From an uncultured Bacteroidota bacterium (GTDB lineage: Bacteria; Bacteroidota; Bacteroidia; AKYH767-A; JABDAW01): DNA of 60,801 nucleotides. The translations under genes were made by a program, and so were the position numbers. Below, one piece after another: positions 25,526-35,336 of the stretch (its first letter is position 1; every line of letters begins with the position of its first letter). The stretch is taken from positions 1 through 60,801 of the forward strand of contig CAIMUP010000051.1 of the NCBI GenBank assembly GCA_903844645.1. The letters run 5' to 3'. The notes under the pieces were generated by a model. The model searched no databases. It saw only the letters and a list, made by a program, of their open reading frames with translations, and was not told the origin of the DNA.

Positions 25526-27037
25526 TTACTTCCCCATTTTCACATACAATTTCATATCCGAACACGGGAAATCTTTCGCAAACCTCAACGAAGGATTATA
25601 GAGCGAATCAACATCTCTCTTGTCGAGGAAGACAAAGTCTGTGGCATCCTTGTAATAATAATATCCTGTAAAGTTCAACCAATCCAAGTGGTTTCTTTGT
25701 TTATAATAATAGATGTCGTTATCGTATAACCAACACCATTTGAATACAGATAAAGAAACACGTTTTTCACCATTACACAAAGCCGATTTGTTTTGAGTTA
25801 TATATTCAATCAAATCCTTCGTATCAGCTTCTTTTTTCCATGATTTGACATAATGAAAATTTATATTAACAATAAAATTACATAAAAATAGCACTGCAAT
25901 TCCCACAATGATTCCCGTGAATAATTTACTCCTTTGTCTTATCAAATCATCAAATAGAAATGCCATTAAAAGAATAAATAAAGGGAAATAAAATAACGCC
26001 GTTCGTTCTTGCAGATACAAGATTCCCAACACTTGGTATTCAAAAAAGTTCATCAGAAAACAAATAAATAAAATCACAAAAAGTGACGACATGAATGAAT
26101 ATCTTTCGGTAGATTTCGTCTTTCTATACCCTGCAAAAATCATGATGATTGAAGTAATCAAAACAATGATAACCCCAATCTGAATACCATTTCTCAAATG
26201 ACGCATAAAGGGATGGTCGTATGTCAATCCTGTAATCAATGAAAACACTGAATCCTTCCAAAACCCTGTTTCTCCACCCCAAAAGAGTGCAGTGGAATGG
26301 TTCATATTTAGTATGACGGGAAGAGCAAATAATAAAACCGAAAGTGGCGATAGAAGCACAACACTTTGGATAATTATGGATGTCATAAACTTTGTTTTAT
26401 TTTTTTTCTCCTTGATAATAATTCTATGCAAGTTGAAAAGGATTAAAATACTTGCATTGACAAGCAAATACCCAATCAATGTAAAACTTGCAAGGACTGC
26501 CAATGCCGATACAAAAATTGAAATAAAAGCATAAATATAAGGTTGTTTTTCTACTGTGAATAAATAAGAATAAAACAGGCTAATCATCATAAGTCCAATA
26601 GCAATACCGTAGCCTCTCGCTAACATAAAAAAATCCAACAGAAAAGGGTTCAAATTCAGTATAAGAAACGAACAAATTATTAAAATAGGTGATTGGAACT
26701 TTAACAGCAATCTCGCAGAGAATAGTAAAAATAAAAAGTGTGCAAGCAGGTTCGGTAAGCGTAAACTCAATTCATTTATTCCAAAAATATAAGTCGTAAT
26801 TTCCATCAACCATGTATTTAGGAAATGGTCGTTTGCCGAGGCTCTGTCATAAGTTGAAAGAAATATTATTCCCTTATTTACAAACTCAATAAAAGTGTGG
26901 CTCTCGTCAGATGTAATCGAAAGTAATGAGGCTCTGATCACTGTATAAGCAAGAATTAATAACCCACAAAAAAACAAAATAAGTCTGGTTATTTTCTTGT
27001 TATCATGAATCAATATACCCATAGATAAGTTTTTCAA
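25526..27037 (-). CDS. GT-C-like membrane protein, paralogue of the gene at 35337
   Basis: 503 residues, about eleven membrane helices. The N-terminal TSDESHTF (about 36-43) and NDHFLNTWLMEITTYIFG match WDEIYTF and NNHLLNTWLMELTYKLFG of the protein at 35337-36866, so the two are paralogues. The acidic pair after the first helix suggests GT-C glycosyltransferase activity. Its start overlaps the stop of the cation-diffusion gene by four bases (ATGA), indicating translational coupling on one minus-strand transcript, although the two functions have no evident link. Confidence 0.78.
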   Translation of the reverse strand: MKNLSMGILIHDNKKITRLILFFCGLLILAYTVIRASLLSITSDESHTFIEFVNKGIIFLSTYDRASANDHFLNTWLMEITTYIFGINELSLRLPNLLAHFLFLLFSARLLLKFQSPILIICSFLILNLNPFLLDFFMLARGYGIAIGLMMISLFYSYLFTVEKQPYIYAFISIFVSALAVLASFTLIGYLLVNASILILFNLHRIIIKEKKNKTKFMTSIIIQSVVLLSPLSVLLFALPVILNMNHSTALFWGGETGFWKDSVFSLITGLTYDHPFMRHLRNGIQIGVIIVLITSIIMIFAGYRKTKSTERYSFMSSLFVILFICFLMNFFEYQVLGILYLQERTALFYFPLFILLMAFLFDDLIRQRSKLFTGIIVGIAVLFLCNFIVNINFHYVKSWKKEADTKDLIEYITQNKSALCNGEKRVSLSVFKWCWLYDNDIYYYKQRNHLDWLNFTGYYYYKDATDFVFLDKRDVDSLYNPSLRFAKDFPCSDMKLYVKMGK

Positions 27038-28020
27038 GTCAGGATACTATGCTTCTTATCAGGAAGCAGATTAACAGTATTCCATTCTAACTTTTTTACA
27101 AACGGCGATTGCCGAACCTTACAATCCTCAATCATACAAATCGGACAAGAACCTGGAAGGCATGGATCGGCATGAATAAAAAATTCTACCCGTCCTTCCA
27201 GATTTTTATTCAAAAGATCTTCGACAGCCGTTACTTCTGTATGTGCCTCCTCCAAACTCAAATACCAAGGCAAGGTAATGTGACAATCTACATGCAAATA
27301 AGAACCGTATTTCAATACTCGCAAATTGTGCATATCTATCCATTTTATTTGTCGGTTTTGGTTAAGGATATAAATCATGATTCCGATAGTCTCGTTGTCG
27401 GCTTCATCCAACAAGCCCATGATAGATTGCTTCGTGATATTATACCCCGTCAACAATATAAATAATCCCAGCAGAATAGCCAGCACATTATCGAACCATA
27501 AAAAACCTGTCAAATGAATAATCAACAACCCTATGATCAGCGCACCGCTCGAGATGGTATCCGCAATCAAATGTTTCCCGTCAGCATTCATCAAAACAGA
27601 ATGATATTTCTTTCCTTTTTTAATCAGAAACATCCCCATAAAATAATTGCATAGTCCAGAGAAAGCTGAAAGATAAACCCCCATACTTATATTCTCAATT
27701 GGCTGCGGATGAAAGAAATTATAAATAGCTTTCCCAATAATAGCAAACCCGGTAATCAATATCAAGCCTCCTTCAAATCCCGCAGACAAATATTCAATCT
27801 TCCCATGACCGTATGGGTGATCTTCATCCTTGGGTTTCGCAGCATAATGAATACTGTATAGCGCAAAACTCCCTGCAATAACATTGATAATAGATTCCAA
27901 AGCATCCGACAAAATTGCATTCGATCGGGTAATAAGATATGCAAAAAACTTAACACCGGTAAGCACAATGCTAAAGATTAGCATCAACCGCATGGTACTT
28001 ATTTTGGATTGGTCTTGCAT
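27034..28020 (-). CDS. Cation diffusion facilitator transporter
   Basis: 328 residues with six membrane helices in the first 215. It has the CDF hallmarks SDALESIINV in helix 2, HPYGHGKIE in the following loop and a second metal-site helix near DTISSGALIIG. The C-terminal cytoplasmic domain (about 215-328) ends in a Cys-rich stretch (PCLPGSCPICMIEDC) that could bind metal. It exports divalent cations such as Zn2+ or Fe2+ by proton antiport. Stop and start overlap with the GT-C gene downstream by four bases. Metal specificity is not inferable. Confidence 0.9.
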   Translation of the reverse strand: MQDQSKISTMRLMLIFSIVLTGVKFFAYLITRSNAILSDALESIINVIAGSFALYSIHYAAKPKDEDHPYGHGKIEYLSAGFEGGLILITGFAIIGKAIYNFFHPQPIENISMGVYLSAFSGLCNYFMGMFLIKKGKKYHSVLMNADGKHLIADTISSGALIIGLLIIHLTGFLWFDNVLAILLGLFILLTGYNITKQSIMGLLDEADNETIGIMIYILNQNRQIKWIDMHNLRVLKYGSYLHVDCHITLPWYLSLEEAHTEVTAVEDLLNKNLEGRVEFFIHADPCLPGSCPICMIEDCKVRQSPFVKKLEWNTVNLLPDKKHSILT

Positions 28021-28036
28021 AGTTTTTTGGTTATTC

Positions 28037-28088
28037 CTCTGTGAATCTCTGTGTAGTTTATGTAATAGTTACAGAGAGATTCACAGAG
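28037..28088 (-). terminator. Long inverted repeat between the T9SS gene and the CDF gene
   Basis: Arms CTCTGTGAATCTCTGT and ACAGAG-AG-ATTCACAGAG pair over about 16 bp with a two-base bulge. It begins directly after the T9SS protein's stop (minus strand). No T-tract follows, so it may be a Rho-type or processing structure rather than an intrinsic terminator. Confidence 0.55.
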
Positions 28089-28089
28089 T

Positions 28090-30567
28090 TTATTCAACAA
28101 CAATCTTCCTCACCGTATTGTACCCCTCCGACACCAACCGAAATGTATAAATCCCCTTCGCCAACCGAGAGAAATCAAACCCCTGACTATACTTCCCCTC
28201 CCCTATTGTCCTCCTATCAACATAAACCTCCCGTCCTGCTAAATCATAAACACTAAACACAAAATGTTGTGGCTTCGTAATGCTAAACCCAATCTCAACC
28301 CTCCCATTGCTCGGATTAGGAAACAAACTAAACCGTGGTGGCTCATTCTGAATAGTCGGAATCCCTACAAACCCATAAGGCAACGAAACAGCACTACATC
28401 CATTCGCATCTGTAACAATCACCGTATAAGCCCCAAATGCCCCAATCGTGAAAGTCTGATTCGTAGAACCCGTTACAGGCACCCCATTGAAACACCACTG
28501 ATAATTCAAAGCAGCACTCGAAGTAAGCTGCGACCCATTAACCGTAACAACAGGAGTAGAAGGCAAAGGATTAATTCCAATAGCAACCGCAGTCGAAAAA
28601 GCCATACATCCCTTTGCATCTTTCACGGTCAAGGTATAAGAAGTAGCAACCGTTGGCGATGCCATAGGATGTGCAACTGTAGAATCATTCAAAGTGTTAT
28701 TCGGATTCCATAAATAAGTATAAGGAGGTGTTCCTCCGGCTGCCGGATTCAAAGCACCAAGCAGCAATCCCGAACCAAAACATATACTCTGATTAGTCCC
28801 TGCATTGGCAGATAATAAATCAGGTTCAGTAATGATAGACTGCGTTACAAACCGGCATCCCGAAGCATCAGTAACTGTACAGAAATATGTCCCTGCCGCA
28901 AGATTCGTAATCGAATCATTCGTAACTGCCGATGACGACCAAAGATAAGAATATGGCGCATTCCCACCAGCAACACTCGTTACAAAAGCCTTCCCGTCGT
29001 TCCCCCAATGACAGGAAACATTCGTGTCTCGCGCCGTCGCAACCAAGCCCGAATCATTACCAATAATCACAGTTGTATCAAGCCTGCATCCATTGGCATC
29101 GATAATCGTCAAATAATAAATCCCCGAAGCAGCATTTACCAGATAATAATTATTCCCCGCTGGCGGACTCCAGTTGTAGGTATAGGGTCCCGTCCCTCCA
29201 TTCGGCGCAATGGTTACACTCCCCGTAGGACTGTTGCAAGGTGCCGATGCAATGGTTTCAGCAGCAGTAAAAGATGATACATAAAATGGCTTATCGTAAG
29301 GAATAACAAAAGGGATGTTATGAAGATCCAAAATAGTTCCATCAAAAATCAAATGATAAGTCCCGCCCATCAAATGCGGAGTCACACTCAATACAAAAGT
29401 AGAATCACCATGACCATTCGTATCACACACAAGGCTGTGAACAGCAGTGATAGTATAAGGACCACCCGGACCCGTCAAGGCAAAATCAGAACACTCCACA
29501 CTACCACACTGCACCTTCTCCGAAAACTTAATCTTCAAACTATCCGAATTACAACTATTCCCCGCAACAATAAGTTTTAGCTTGGGTGGAATACTATCAA
29601 ATAAAACAGCAGTAGACTGACAGAAATTTATTGTATAACCAGTCCTTACATAAACATTAATATCCTCATAATTTACAATAAGTGCATAGGTTTCTCCAGC
29701 TAAAACTGGGACTTCAGCATTAAAAGCACTACCCAGGTTACCTTGATAATTAAAAGATGAACCACCATTAGGTCCTGTTGCACCTGTCCAATAAGATTGA
29801 TTACAACTTACCAACATTGAAGGGAGGTAATAAATCGAATCGCAAGGTTTATTTGTAATATTATAAAGTGCCCAATCATTATCATTATCCCAAGTAAAAG
29901 GTGTTATTAGAAAATTTAGGTTTCCACTTTGTTGAACAGTAAAAGTGTACCACATGCTGTTCTGTTCCCCGTGTTTTAAACAAGATATTGTTGTGTCAAT
30001 TTCATTTGGAATTAATCCTGTTCCATGCAAAGTATCATATTGCGTATATATACATGAAGTAATTGGAATAGCACCTAAACAATCCTGATGGGTTGGGAGA
30101 GATGGAGTACCAATGTAAATATTATAGCTTGGAATACAATAAGGAAGCGACCAAGTATCAATAACTACATAATAGGTAATCCCTGCTATTGCATAAAAAG
30201 TCAGGTTCTCAATTCCCGATTGGTCTCCATGCGTTCCTACACAAATACCATTACTTGGGCATCCGATATAAGCAAAAATACCAATCCATTCTGTCGTAGT
30301 ATTTACCCTCACCTGAATGTTTCCTGATACATTTGCAGTAAAAACATACAGCCTGTCTTCACCTCCAAGAAAGTTGGTGTTCCCGCAAGGAACTGTGTTA
30401 GCATCCATAAAATCATTCCCTAAATGACAGGTAGAATCATTAGAGCTACTGTAAGGAATAATTATTTCATGAGCCAAAGCATCAGCACATTTTGCAGCAG
30501 GATTTTGTCCATAACTTATTGAAGCAATAAGCAATGAAGTTAAAAGGAAGAAGGATAATTTATTCAT
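28090..30567 (-). CDS. T9SS type A secreted protein with SprB repeats
   Basis: 825 residues from the ATG at 30567, chosen because it gives a clean signal peptide (MNKLSFFLLTSLLIASISYG) and follows a -7 box; a longer frame adds nine residues. The N-terminal part (about 22-330) holds two pre-peptidase-like beta segments: IQVRVNTTTEW and LYVFTANVSG, then a WYTFTVQQSGNLNFLI block. An Ig-like region follows (about 330-430), then three SprB-like repeats (GGTGPYTYNWSP, GGNAPYSYLW, GGTPPYTYLWNP). The last 80 residues (SLFPNPSNGRVEI ... GIYTFRLVSEG ... KIVVE) are a type A sorting domain that anchors or releases the protein through the T9SS. Substrate or ligand unknown. Confidence 0.9.
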   Translation of the reverse strand: MNKLSFFLLTSLLIASISYGQNPAAKCADALAHEIIIPYSSSNDSTCHLGNDFMDANTVPCGNTNFLGGEDRLYVFTANVSGNIQVRVNTTTEWIGIFAYIGCPSNGICVGTHGDQSGIENLTFYAIAGITYYVVIDTWSLPYCIPSYNIYIGTPSLPTHQDCLGAIPITSCIYTQYDTLHGTGLIPNEIDTTISCLKHGEQNSMWYTFTVQQSGNLNFLITPFTWDNDNDWALYNITNKPCDSIYYLPSMLVSCNQSYWTGATGPNGGSSFNYQGNLGSAFNAEVPVLAGETYALIVNYEDINVYVRTGYTINFCQSTAVLFDSIPPKLKLIVAGNSCNSDSLKIKFSEKVQCGSVECSDFALTGPGGPYTITAVHSLVCDTNGHGDSTFVLSVTPHLMGGTYHLIFDGTILDLHNIPFVIPYDKPFYVSSFTAAETIASAPCNSPTGSVTIAPNGGTGPYTYNWSPPAGNNYYLVNAASGIYYLTIIDANGCRLDTTVIIGNDSGLVATARDTNVSCHWGNDGKAFVTSVAGGNAPYSYLWSSSAVTNDSITNLAAGTYFCTVTDASGCRFVTQSIITEPDLLSANAGTNQSICFGSGLLLGALNPAAGGTPPYTYLWNPNNTLNDSTVAHPMASPTVATSYTLTVKDAKGCMAFSTAVAIGINPLPSTPVVTVNGSQLTSSAALNYQWCFNGVPVTGSTNQTFTIGAFGAYTVIVTDANGCSAVSLPYGFVGIPTIQNEPPRFSLFPNPSNGRVEIGFSITKPQHFVFSVYDLAGREVYVDRRTIGEGKYSQGFDFSRLAKGIYTFRLVSEGYNTVRKIVVE

Positions 30568-30591
30568 CGTAATATTTTTTGTTTGAAAAGA

Positions 30592-30599
30592 CAAAAGTA
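30592..30599 (-). promoter_or_regulatory. Promoter -7 box (TACTTTTG) for the T9SS type A gene
   Basis: Minus-strand exact match 24 bases before the ATG at 30567; it lies within the longer frame's first codons, which rules that longer start out. Confidence 0.7.
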
Positions 30600-30615
30600 C
30601 AAAATGTATGGAATA

Positions 30616-31956
30616 TTAGATTTGATTTCTTTTTCGTGTATCTAAAAACCTGAATAATGTTAGTAAAGATAACAGAGGAATCATCCACATCATTCTACAA
30701 CCTAACCTATCAATGGCATTTGCAAAAGTTCCGCAATCCCAGGCATTCAATAGAATCGCAAGAATTAAGATTATAATAACTGACAAAAACGTTTTACTAA
30801 AGAGGCTTCTGTTTATAATTGATAAAACCAAAAGAACAATAATAGATACTATCATAACCCAATAGATAATAGTATTACCAAAATCTATCATTGATAATTC
30901 TTCATTATACTGTTTTGAATCTCGATATTGCTCCATTTCATTTGGCAGATATAATTGGATTCTTTTATACAATCTTGTTTCTTCATGGAATGCTCCATTG
31001 CCATCCCCTATTCTGAATTTCTCTAACTGGTCTATTGTTGCTTTGATAGATTCCTTTACATGAATCCATAAATATTTAGGAGTAATAAATGTTGCAAAGA
31101 TGATTTCATTTATTTCCTTTTTCGATTCATTCCAATTTCCCAATTTATAAAGCGGACTCCAATCTTCCCAAACAAATTGCCATGCCCGAATATTTAATGA
31201 ATCCTTGTATTGACAAAGTTTATAATCTTTGGTTCCACAATTTTCATCCAAATATTTTTTCAAAATTCCATGTTCAACCATTGCACCCATAAAGAAAACA
31301 TGTCGCGATCTTGCCAACGCATGTCCCATGGTTATTAATCCAAATGTTATCAAACAAAATAGCACGATGATTTTCTTTTTGGGGATAATGTTTTCAGAGA
31401 AGATAAATTTCTTGAAGAGCAAAATCAAAACCAACAATCCAATAAACAATATCAAATGCGAAACGTGCATAGCACAAGATATGAAGAACAGAAAATATAA
31501 AAAGTAGAGCTTCCTTTTTGAGTTATTCCCAAATAAAATAAGTACAAGGCATAGCACCGTAATCGGCGTAAATATATCTGAAACCAACTGGCTTGAAACC
31601 CAAGAAACTCCAGTGAACAATGATAAAAACAACATCGTCACCAAAAACCTGACATTGATATTCTCGCCAAAGATTAATTTGAATAGTTGATGAATGAGAT
31701 AGGATAATATTAAGGACTGAAAGAAAACAGCAAACCACAAGGAAAAGCCATTTAAACTTGCTATCCTCAAAAAGTAACCATAAGTAATAGGTCTATCACT
31801 TGGGGTTATGTATTCAAATCCTGTATTCAAATAAGTTGAAGTATCAGAATAAAGAATTGGGAAGCCATTATAAAAAGCATCATGCATTAAGAATAATGCG
31901 CCAAGTACAATGCACGTCAATTGTATTACGCGGTTGTTTGAAATTTTATCATTCAT
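30616..31956 (-). CDS. Multi-spanning membrane protein, GT-C-like
   Basis: 446 residues with about ten membrane helices. The first periplasmic loop contains YSDTSTYLN and DRPITYGYFLR, a layout seen in uncharacterised GT-C-like membrane proteins of Bacteroidota, but the usual Asp-Glu pair is not evident. A soluble loop lies at about 235-325. A TATTTTTG box ends five bases before the ATG, so the mRNA is probably leaderless. Its start codon overlaps the start codon of the divergent gene (CATG at 31954-31957), so the two promoters must lie inside each other's coding sequence. Confidence 0.7.
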   Translation of the reverse strand: MNDKISNNRVIQLTCIVLGALFLMHDAFYNGFPILYSDTSTYLNTGFEYITPSDRPITYGYFLRIASLNGFSLWFAVFFQSLILSYLIHQLFKLIFGENINVRFLVTMLFLSLFTGVSWVSSQLVSDIFTPITVLCLVLILFGNNSKRKLYFLYFLFFISCAMHVSHLILFIGLLVLILLFKKFIFSENIIPKKKIIVLFCLITFGLITMGHALARSRHVFFMGAMVEHGILKKYLDENCGTKDYKLCQYKDSLNIRAWQFVWEDWSPLYKLGNWNESKKEINEIIFATFITPKYLWIHVKESIKATIDQLEKFRIGDGNGAFHEETRLYKRIQLYLPNEMEQYRDSKQYNEELSMIDFGNTIIYWVMIVSIIVLLVLSIINRSLFSKTFLSVIIILILAILLNAWDCGTFANAIDRLGCRMMWMIPLLSLLTLFRFLDTRKRNQI

Positions 31957-33835
31957 GGCTGCAAAAATAGAAACGAATCACAAACTAATTCCCCTTCCAC
32001 CCACCAAATTCCCCAATTCCCCCTCCCAAAAACAAGCACCGAAAGCCAAAAAGTACCCCTATTCCCTTCTTTCAGTCCTCCTGATTATCCTCGCCCTCCT
32101 CATCTTCAATTGGGAATCTAATAGCGACCGTTTCAAAAAACACGAACCTCCAGGCATCATTAATTGGGATGTCTTCGGCTATTATCTCTACCTCCCCGCA
32201 ACCTTCATTTACCACGACCTTGCCATAAAAGATGTTACATGGATTCAGAAACTAACCACAAAATATGACATCTGGCTCTATCAAATAACCTTCGCCCCAA
32301 AAGGCAAGAAACGAATCATCTATAATTCCGGTTTGAGCTACTTTTTTGCACCCGGGTTTTTAATTGCTCACAGCCTTGCAAAGCCCTTGGGATATGATGC
32401 CGATGGTTTAAGTCCCCCATATCAATATTCAATTCTATTCACCTCTTTGCTTGTTACTTTCCTTGGTTTATTTTACTTACGCAAACTTTTATTATTCTAT
32501 TTTAATGATGTCATATCGGCAATTACTATCGCAATAATTTGTGGCGGCACCAATTGGTTTATCAATGTTGGAAGTGCCCATGGGATGCCTCATAGTTTTT
32601 TGTTTGCCCTGAATGTTTGCATCCTTTATTTCACACATTTATGGTTCCAAACGCATCAAAAAAAATATGCAATCCTATGCGCCATCGCCCTTGCATGGGC
32701 TGTCAATTGCCGCCCTATCGAATTGATTTGGATTCTTGTTCCTTTGTTTTGGAATGTGAAAACATTTGAGGAATTAAAAAGCAAACTAAGAAATTTTTCT
32801 CTTTACAAAACAAATGTATGGACATTCATCATCGTATTTATCCTCCTATTAGCTCCTCAATTTGCCTACTTCCAGTATGCCTCAAACGACATATTAAAGA
32901 TAAATATTCACAACGAAAAGCTCTGCATTCTTTCTCCCTATTTAATAAAATTCTTATTCAGTTATAAAAAAGGGTGGCTACTCTACACACCGATTATGGC
33001 ATTTGCAATTGCAGGTTTCTTCTTTCTTTTTAAAAAGAACAAAGAAATTTTCGGAGCATTATTTTCCCTATTCCTGATTAATCTTTGGATAACATCAAGT
33101 TGGGAAAACTGGTGGTATGCTGCCAGTTTCGGACAAAGACCGATGGTCGAAACTTATGGACTAATGGCAATTCCTTTGGGATATATTCTGCAAACTATTG
33201 TTAATAAAAATCTCTTGGTTCGATTTGTATTGATAATTTTTATTCTTGCATTCTTTTCATTAAACATTTTCCAAAGTCGCCAATGGTGTCTCGGAATTAT
33301 CGAACCGCAATACATGACCAAAGGATATTATTGGAAGACATTTGGCAAGTTAAGCAGTAGTCCTGAAGACCGTAAATTATTAGAACCCGAAAGAGGTAAC
33401 AACGAATTTAAAGGAGACAAAAACGATTTCGACATTCAGCCTTTATTTAATAATGATTCTACAAAAGAATTAGAGGTTTATAACAAAGAGTATGTCGCCT
33501 ACCTTAATGACCACACCAATGTTACCCAAAAAAATTATTTTTATATAACAGGGAGCGTAGATGTCCTATTAAATGATAGCACCGACATTGAAAAATCAGG
33601 AGTAATTATCAATACCGAAGCATCTGGAGGACGTTCAATAAAAGGTCATTCCTACAAATTACAGCCAGAGAATTTCAAAGAGGGTAAATGGAATACCATT
33701 TTCTTTGAATACCTCACTCCCAACTTTTTTCATCCTGACGATAAAATAAAAATCATTTTCCTATACAGTGGAAACAAGAAAATCGCCATTAATAATTTCA
33801 AAGTCGAAGCCTTGATTCCTAAAAAGGATTACTAA
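31955..33835 (+). CDS. Multi-spanning membrane protein, GT-C-like
   Basis: 626 residues from the ATG at 31955. An in-frame start at 31910 would extend it into the opposite gene. The N-terminal 30 residues are Pro/Lys-rich, then about eleven membrane helices run to about 480. The first external loop contains IINWDVFGYYLYLPATFI, where an Asp takes the place of the GT-C catalytic acid; NWFINVGSAHGMPHSFLF and VNCRPIELIW follow. The C-terminal 150 residues form a soluble beta-rich domain, possibly carbohydrate-binding. No Met occurs in the first hundred residues after 31955, so the start is fairly firm. No clear -7 box was found. Confidence 0.75.
   Translation: MAAKIETNHKLIPLPPTKFPNSPSQKQAPKAKKYPYSLLSVLLIILALLIFNWESNSDRFKKHEPPGIINWDVFGYYLYLPATFIYHDLAIKDVTWIQKLTTKYDIWLYQITFAPKGKKRIIYNSGLSYFFAPGFLIAHSLAKPLGYDADGLSPPYQYSILFTSLLVTFLGLFYLRKLLLFYFNDVISAITIAIICGGTNWFINVGSAHGMPHSFLFALNVCILYFTHLWFQTHQKKYAILCAIALAWAVNCRPIELIWILVPLFWNVKTFEELKSKLRNFSLYKTNVWTFIIVFILLLAPQFAYFQYASNDILKINIHNEKLCILSPYLIKFLFSYKKGWLLYTPIMAFAIAGFFFLFKKNKEIFGALFSLFLINLWITSSWENWWYAASFGQRPMVETYGLMAIPLGYILQTIVNKNLLVRFVLIIFILAFFSLNIFQSRQWCLGIIEPQYMTKGYYWKTFGKLSSSPEDRKLLEPERGNNEFKGDKNDFDIQPLFNNDSTKELEVYNKEYVAYLNDHTNVTQKNYFYITGSVDVLLNDSTDIEKSGVIINTEASGGRSIKGHSYKLQPENFKEGKWNTIFFEYLTPNFFHPDDKIKIIFLYSGNKKIAINNFKVEALIPKKDY
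31962..31969 (-). promoter_or_regulatory. Promoter -7 box (TATTTTTG), probably leaderless
   Basis: Minus-strand TAnnTTTG match ending five bases before the ATG at 31956; it lies inside the first codons of the divergent gene. Confidence 0.6.
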
Positions 33836-33893
33836 TTCATCGTTAATCCCCCTCCTAAAAAAAACCCTTCCAAACGTAAACTTGGGCAAAATT

Positions 33894-34157
33894 GTAGTAA
33901 TTAAGCCCCTCGTAGCTCCAATCATACCCCTCGCTGCTTCAATCATACCGCTCGTAGCTCCAATAATACAAGTCATAGCTCTAATAATACAAGTCGCAGC
34001 TCTAATAATACAAGTCGTAGCTCCAATAATACAAGTCGTAGCTCCAATAATACAAGTCGTAGCTCCAATAATACAAGTCGTAGCTCCAATAATACAAGTC
34101 TTGACCCTTAGAATACCGCTCTCGTCTCCAATAATCAAGGTCGCAGCTCTAAACCCC
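33894..34157. repeat. 21-bp tandem array 7 (about 12 units)
   Basis: Units begin every 21 bp from 33912, with GTAGCTCCAATAATACAAGT as the core form from 33954 to 34100. The units on both ends are diverged. The unit matches array 12 at 14 of 21 positions (GTAG, TC, AA, AT and AGTC conserved). It lies in a 489-bp gap between two plus-strand genes; 34158-34242 shows nothing else. Confidence 0.93.
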
Positions 34158-34242
34158 AGTTTTCACTTTTCAAAATCGCCACCCCAAAAAAGAATCTTCA
34201 ACAAATTTTTTGTCACATGATGCAATATCAAATAAAAAAATG

Positions 34243-34250
34243 TATGTTTG
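34243..34250 (+). promoter_or_regulatory. Promoter -7 box (TATGTTTG)
   Basis: Exact TAnnTTTG match 74 bases before the ATG at 34325, leaving an unusually long leader. Confidence 0.65.
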
Positions 34251-34324
34251 CGCCCTCGAATTTTTAGTCGCAGCTAACCGTTCCCGTATTTGAAACGTAA
34301 AATTGAAACTAAAAATTTAAAAAA

Positions 34325-35230
34325 ATGAAAACACCAGACAAAGAAAGAAAAAACATGGCACTCGAATCAGTCCATGTCATCATTAGCCCCGAAAACGACT
34401 ATGTAACCAAGCGTTCAGGCATCGCAGCAGCCATTGACAAACCCTATCAGGAAATCCTCAAAGGAATCGCAGCCCAAACCAAACAAGGCATCCCAACCCA
34501 CGGCATTACCACCAACCTCGGGAACAAATTCGACCTCCTTTGTAAAGCAGAATTTAAAATGATCTCCGCCGGAAGTGCCTATTTCGCAAGCATCGAAGAT
34601 GTAATCAACAGAGCAAAAGTAGAATTCACATTACCCCAAGTCGAAGCAAATCATCACAACGGAATCGCCTCCTTTTGCGATGGAACATTATTAACCATCA
34701 CCCCCACCATTGCCGCCCTTCTCGGACCTTTCGGAGGAAGCGTAATCCAAAGAACAGATGTCGTGAACAAATTAGCCGCCTACCGTTCAGTAGAAACCTC
34801 CACCGAAGAAGCAATAGATGCCCGCGTACTACAAACAGCAGACATTCACCCCTTCATCATGAAATCAATTGAATTCCTCGAACTCTACGTGGACCCAATC
34901 GTCAACACCATGCTCGAAGACTATCCCGACCATTATGCCTTGTATTGGAATGCCAGAAAAATAAACCACTTCCCCCACGGAACAACAACAGCAGAAGGCT
35001 ACATGCTCGACCCCGAAGGACATCCGATTTATAACGGACAAGTATTTTTCCCCTCACAAAATATCACCCTCCACACTTTGTTAGACGGCAGTTTCACCAA
35101 ACCACATTTCCCTTTTGGCATAGCAGCACCCGTAGCATCAGCACCCGGTTTCCACCCCAATGTCGCCAATCCCTACCAAATCAAAAAAGGAAAAACGGTT
35201 AGTCATATCTTCAACATGGTTCGCATATAA
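34325..35230 (+). CDS. Cytoplasmic-like protein of unknown function, helical plus beta domain
   Basis: 301 residues without signal peptide or membrane segment. Start could be 34325 or the Met 11 codons later (MALESVHV). The N-terminal two thirds are helical (AAIDKPYQEILKGIAAQTKQ, VVNKLAAYRSVETSTEEAIDA). The C-terminal part (about 205-301) is beta-rich with Gly turns (AEGYMLDPEGHPIYNGQVFF), recalling a carboxypeptidase-regulatory-like fold. Two terminators follow. It has the same overall plan as the unknown proteins at 15230, 42391 and 57564. It does not match a family I can name. Confidence 0.7.
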   Translation: MKTPDKERKNMALESVHVIISPENDYVTKRSGIAAAIDKPYQEILKGIAAQTKQGIPTHGITTNLGNKFDLLCKAEFKMISAGSAYFASIEDVINRAKVEFTLPQVEANHHNGIASFCDGTLLTITPTIAALLGPFGGSVIQRTDVVNKLAAYRSVETSTEEAIDARVLQTADIHPFIMKSIEFLELYVDPIVNTMLEDYPDHYALYWNARKINHFPHGTTTAEGYMLDPEGHPIYNGQVFFPSQNITLHTLLDGSFTKPHFPFGIAAPVASAPGFHPNVANPYQIKKGKTVSHIFNMVRI

Positions 35231-35237
35231 CATCCAT

Positions 35238-35265
35238 CCTGAAAGGTTTTTCTCCTTTCAGGTTT
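35238..35265 (+). terminator. Hairpin terminator with TTTTTCT loop
   Basis: Stem CCTGAAAGG / CCTTTCAGG around TTTTTCT, seven bases after the stop at 35230. Same loop as at 418 and 60670. Confidence 0.7.
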
Positions 35266-35277
35266 AATAAAAACCAA

Positions 35278-35311
35278 AAGCCCTCAAGCCCTAAAACCTT
35301 GAGGGCTTTTT
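35278..35311 (+). terminator. Second intrinsic terminator in tandem
   Basis: Perfect 11-bp stem AAGCCCTCAAG / CTTGAGGGCTT followed by TTT. Together with the first hairpin it isolates the gene at 35337, whose -7 box lies 14 bases further on. Confidence 0.85.
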
Positions 35312-35324
35312 CAATTCCTTTTAG

Positions 35325-35332
35325 TATGTTTG
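35325..35332 (+). promoter_or_regulatory. Promoter -7 box (TATGTTTG), probably leaderless
   Basis: Exact TAnnTTTG match with only four bases to the ATG at 35337. Confidence 0.65.
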
Positions 35333-35336
35333 CAAA

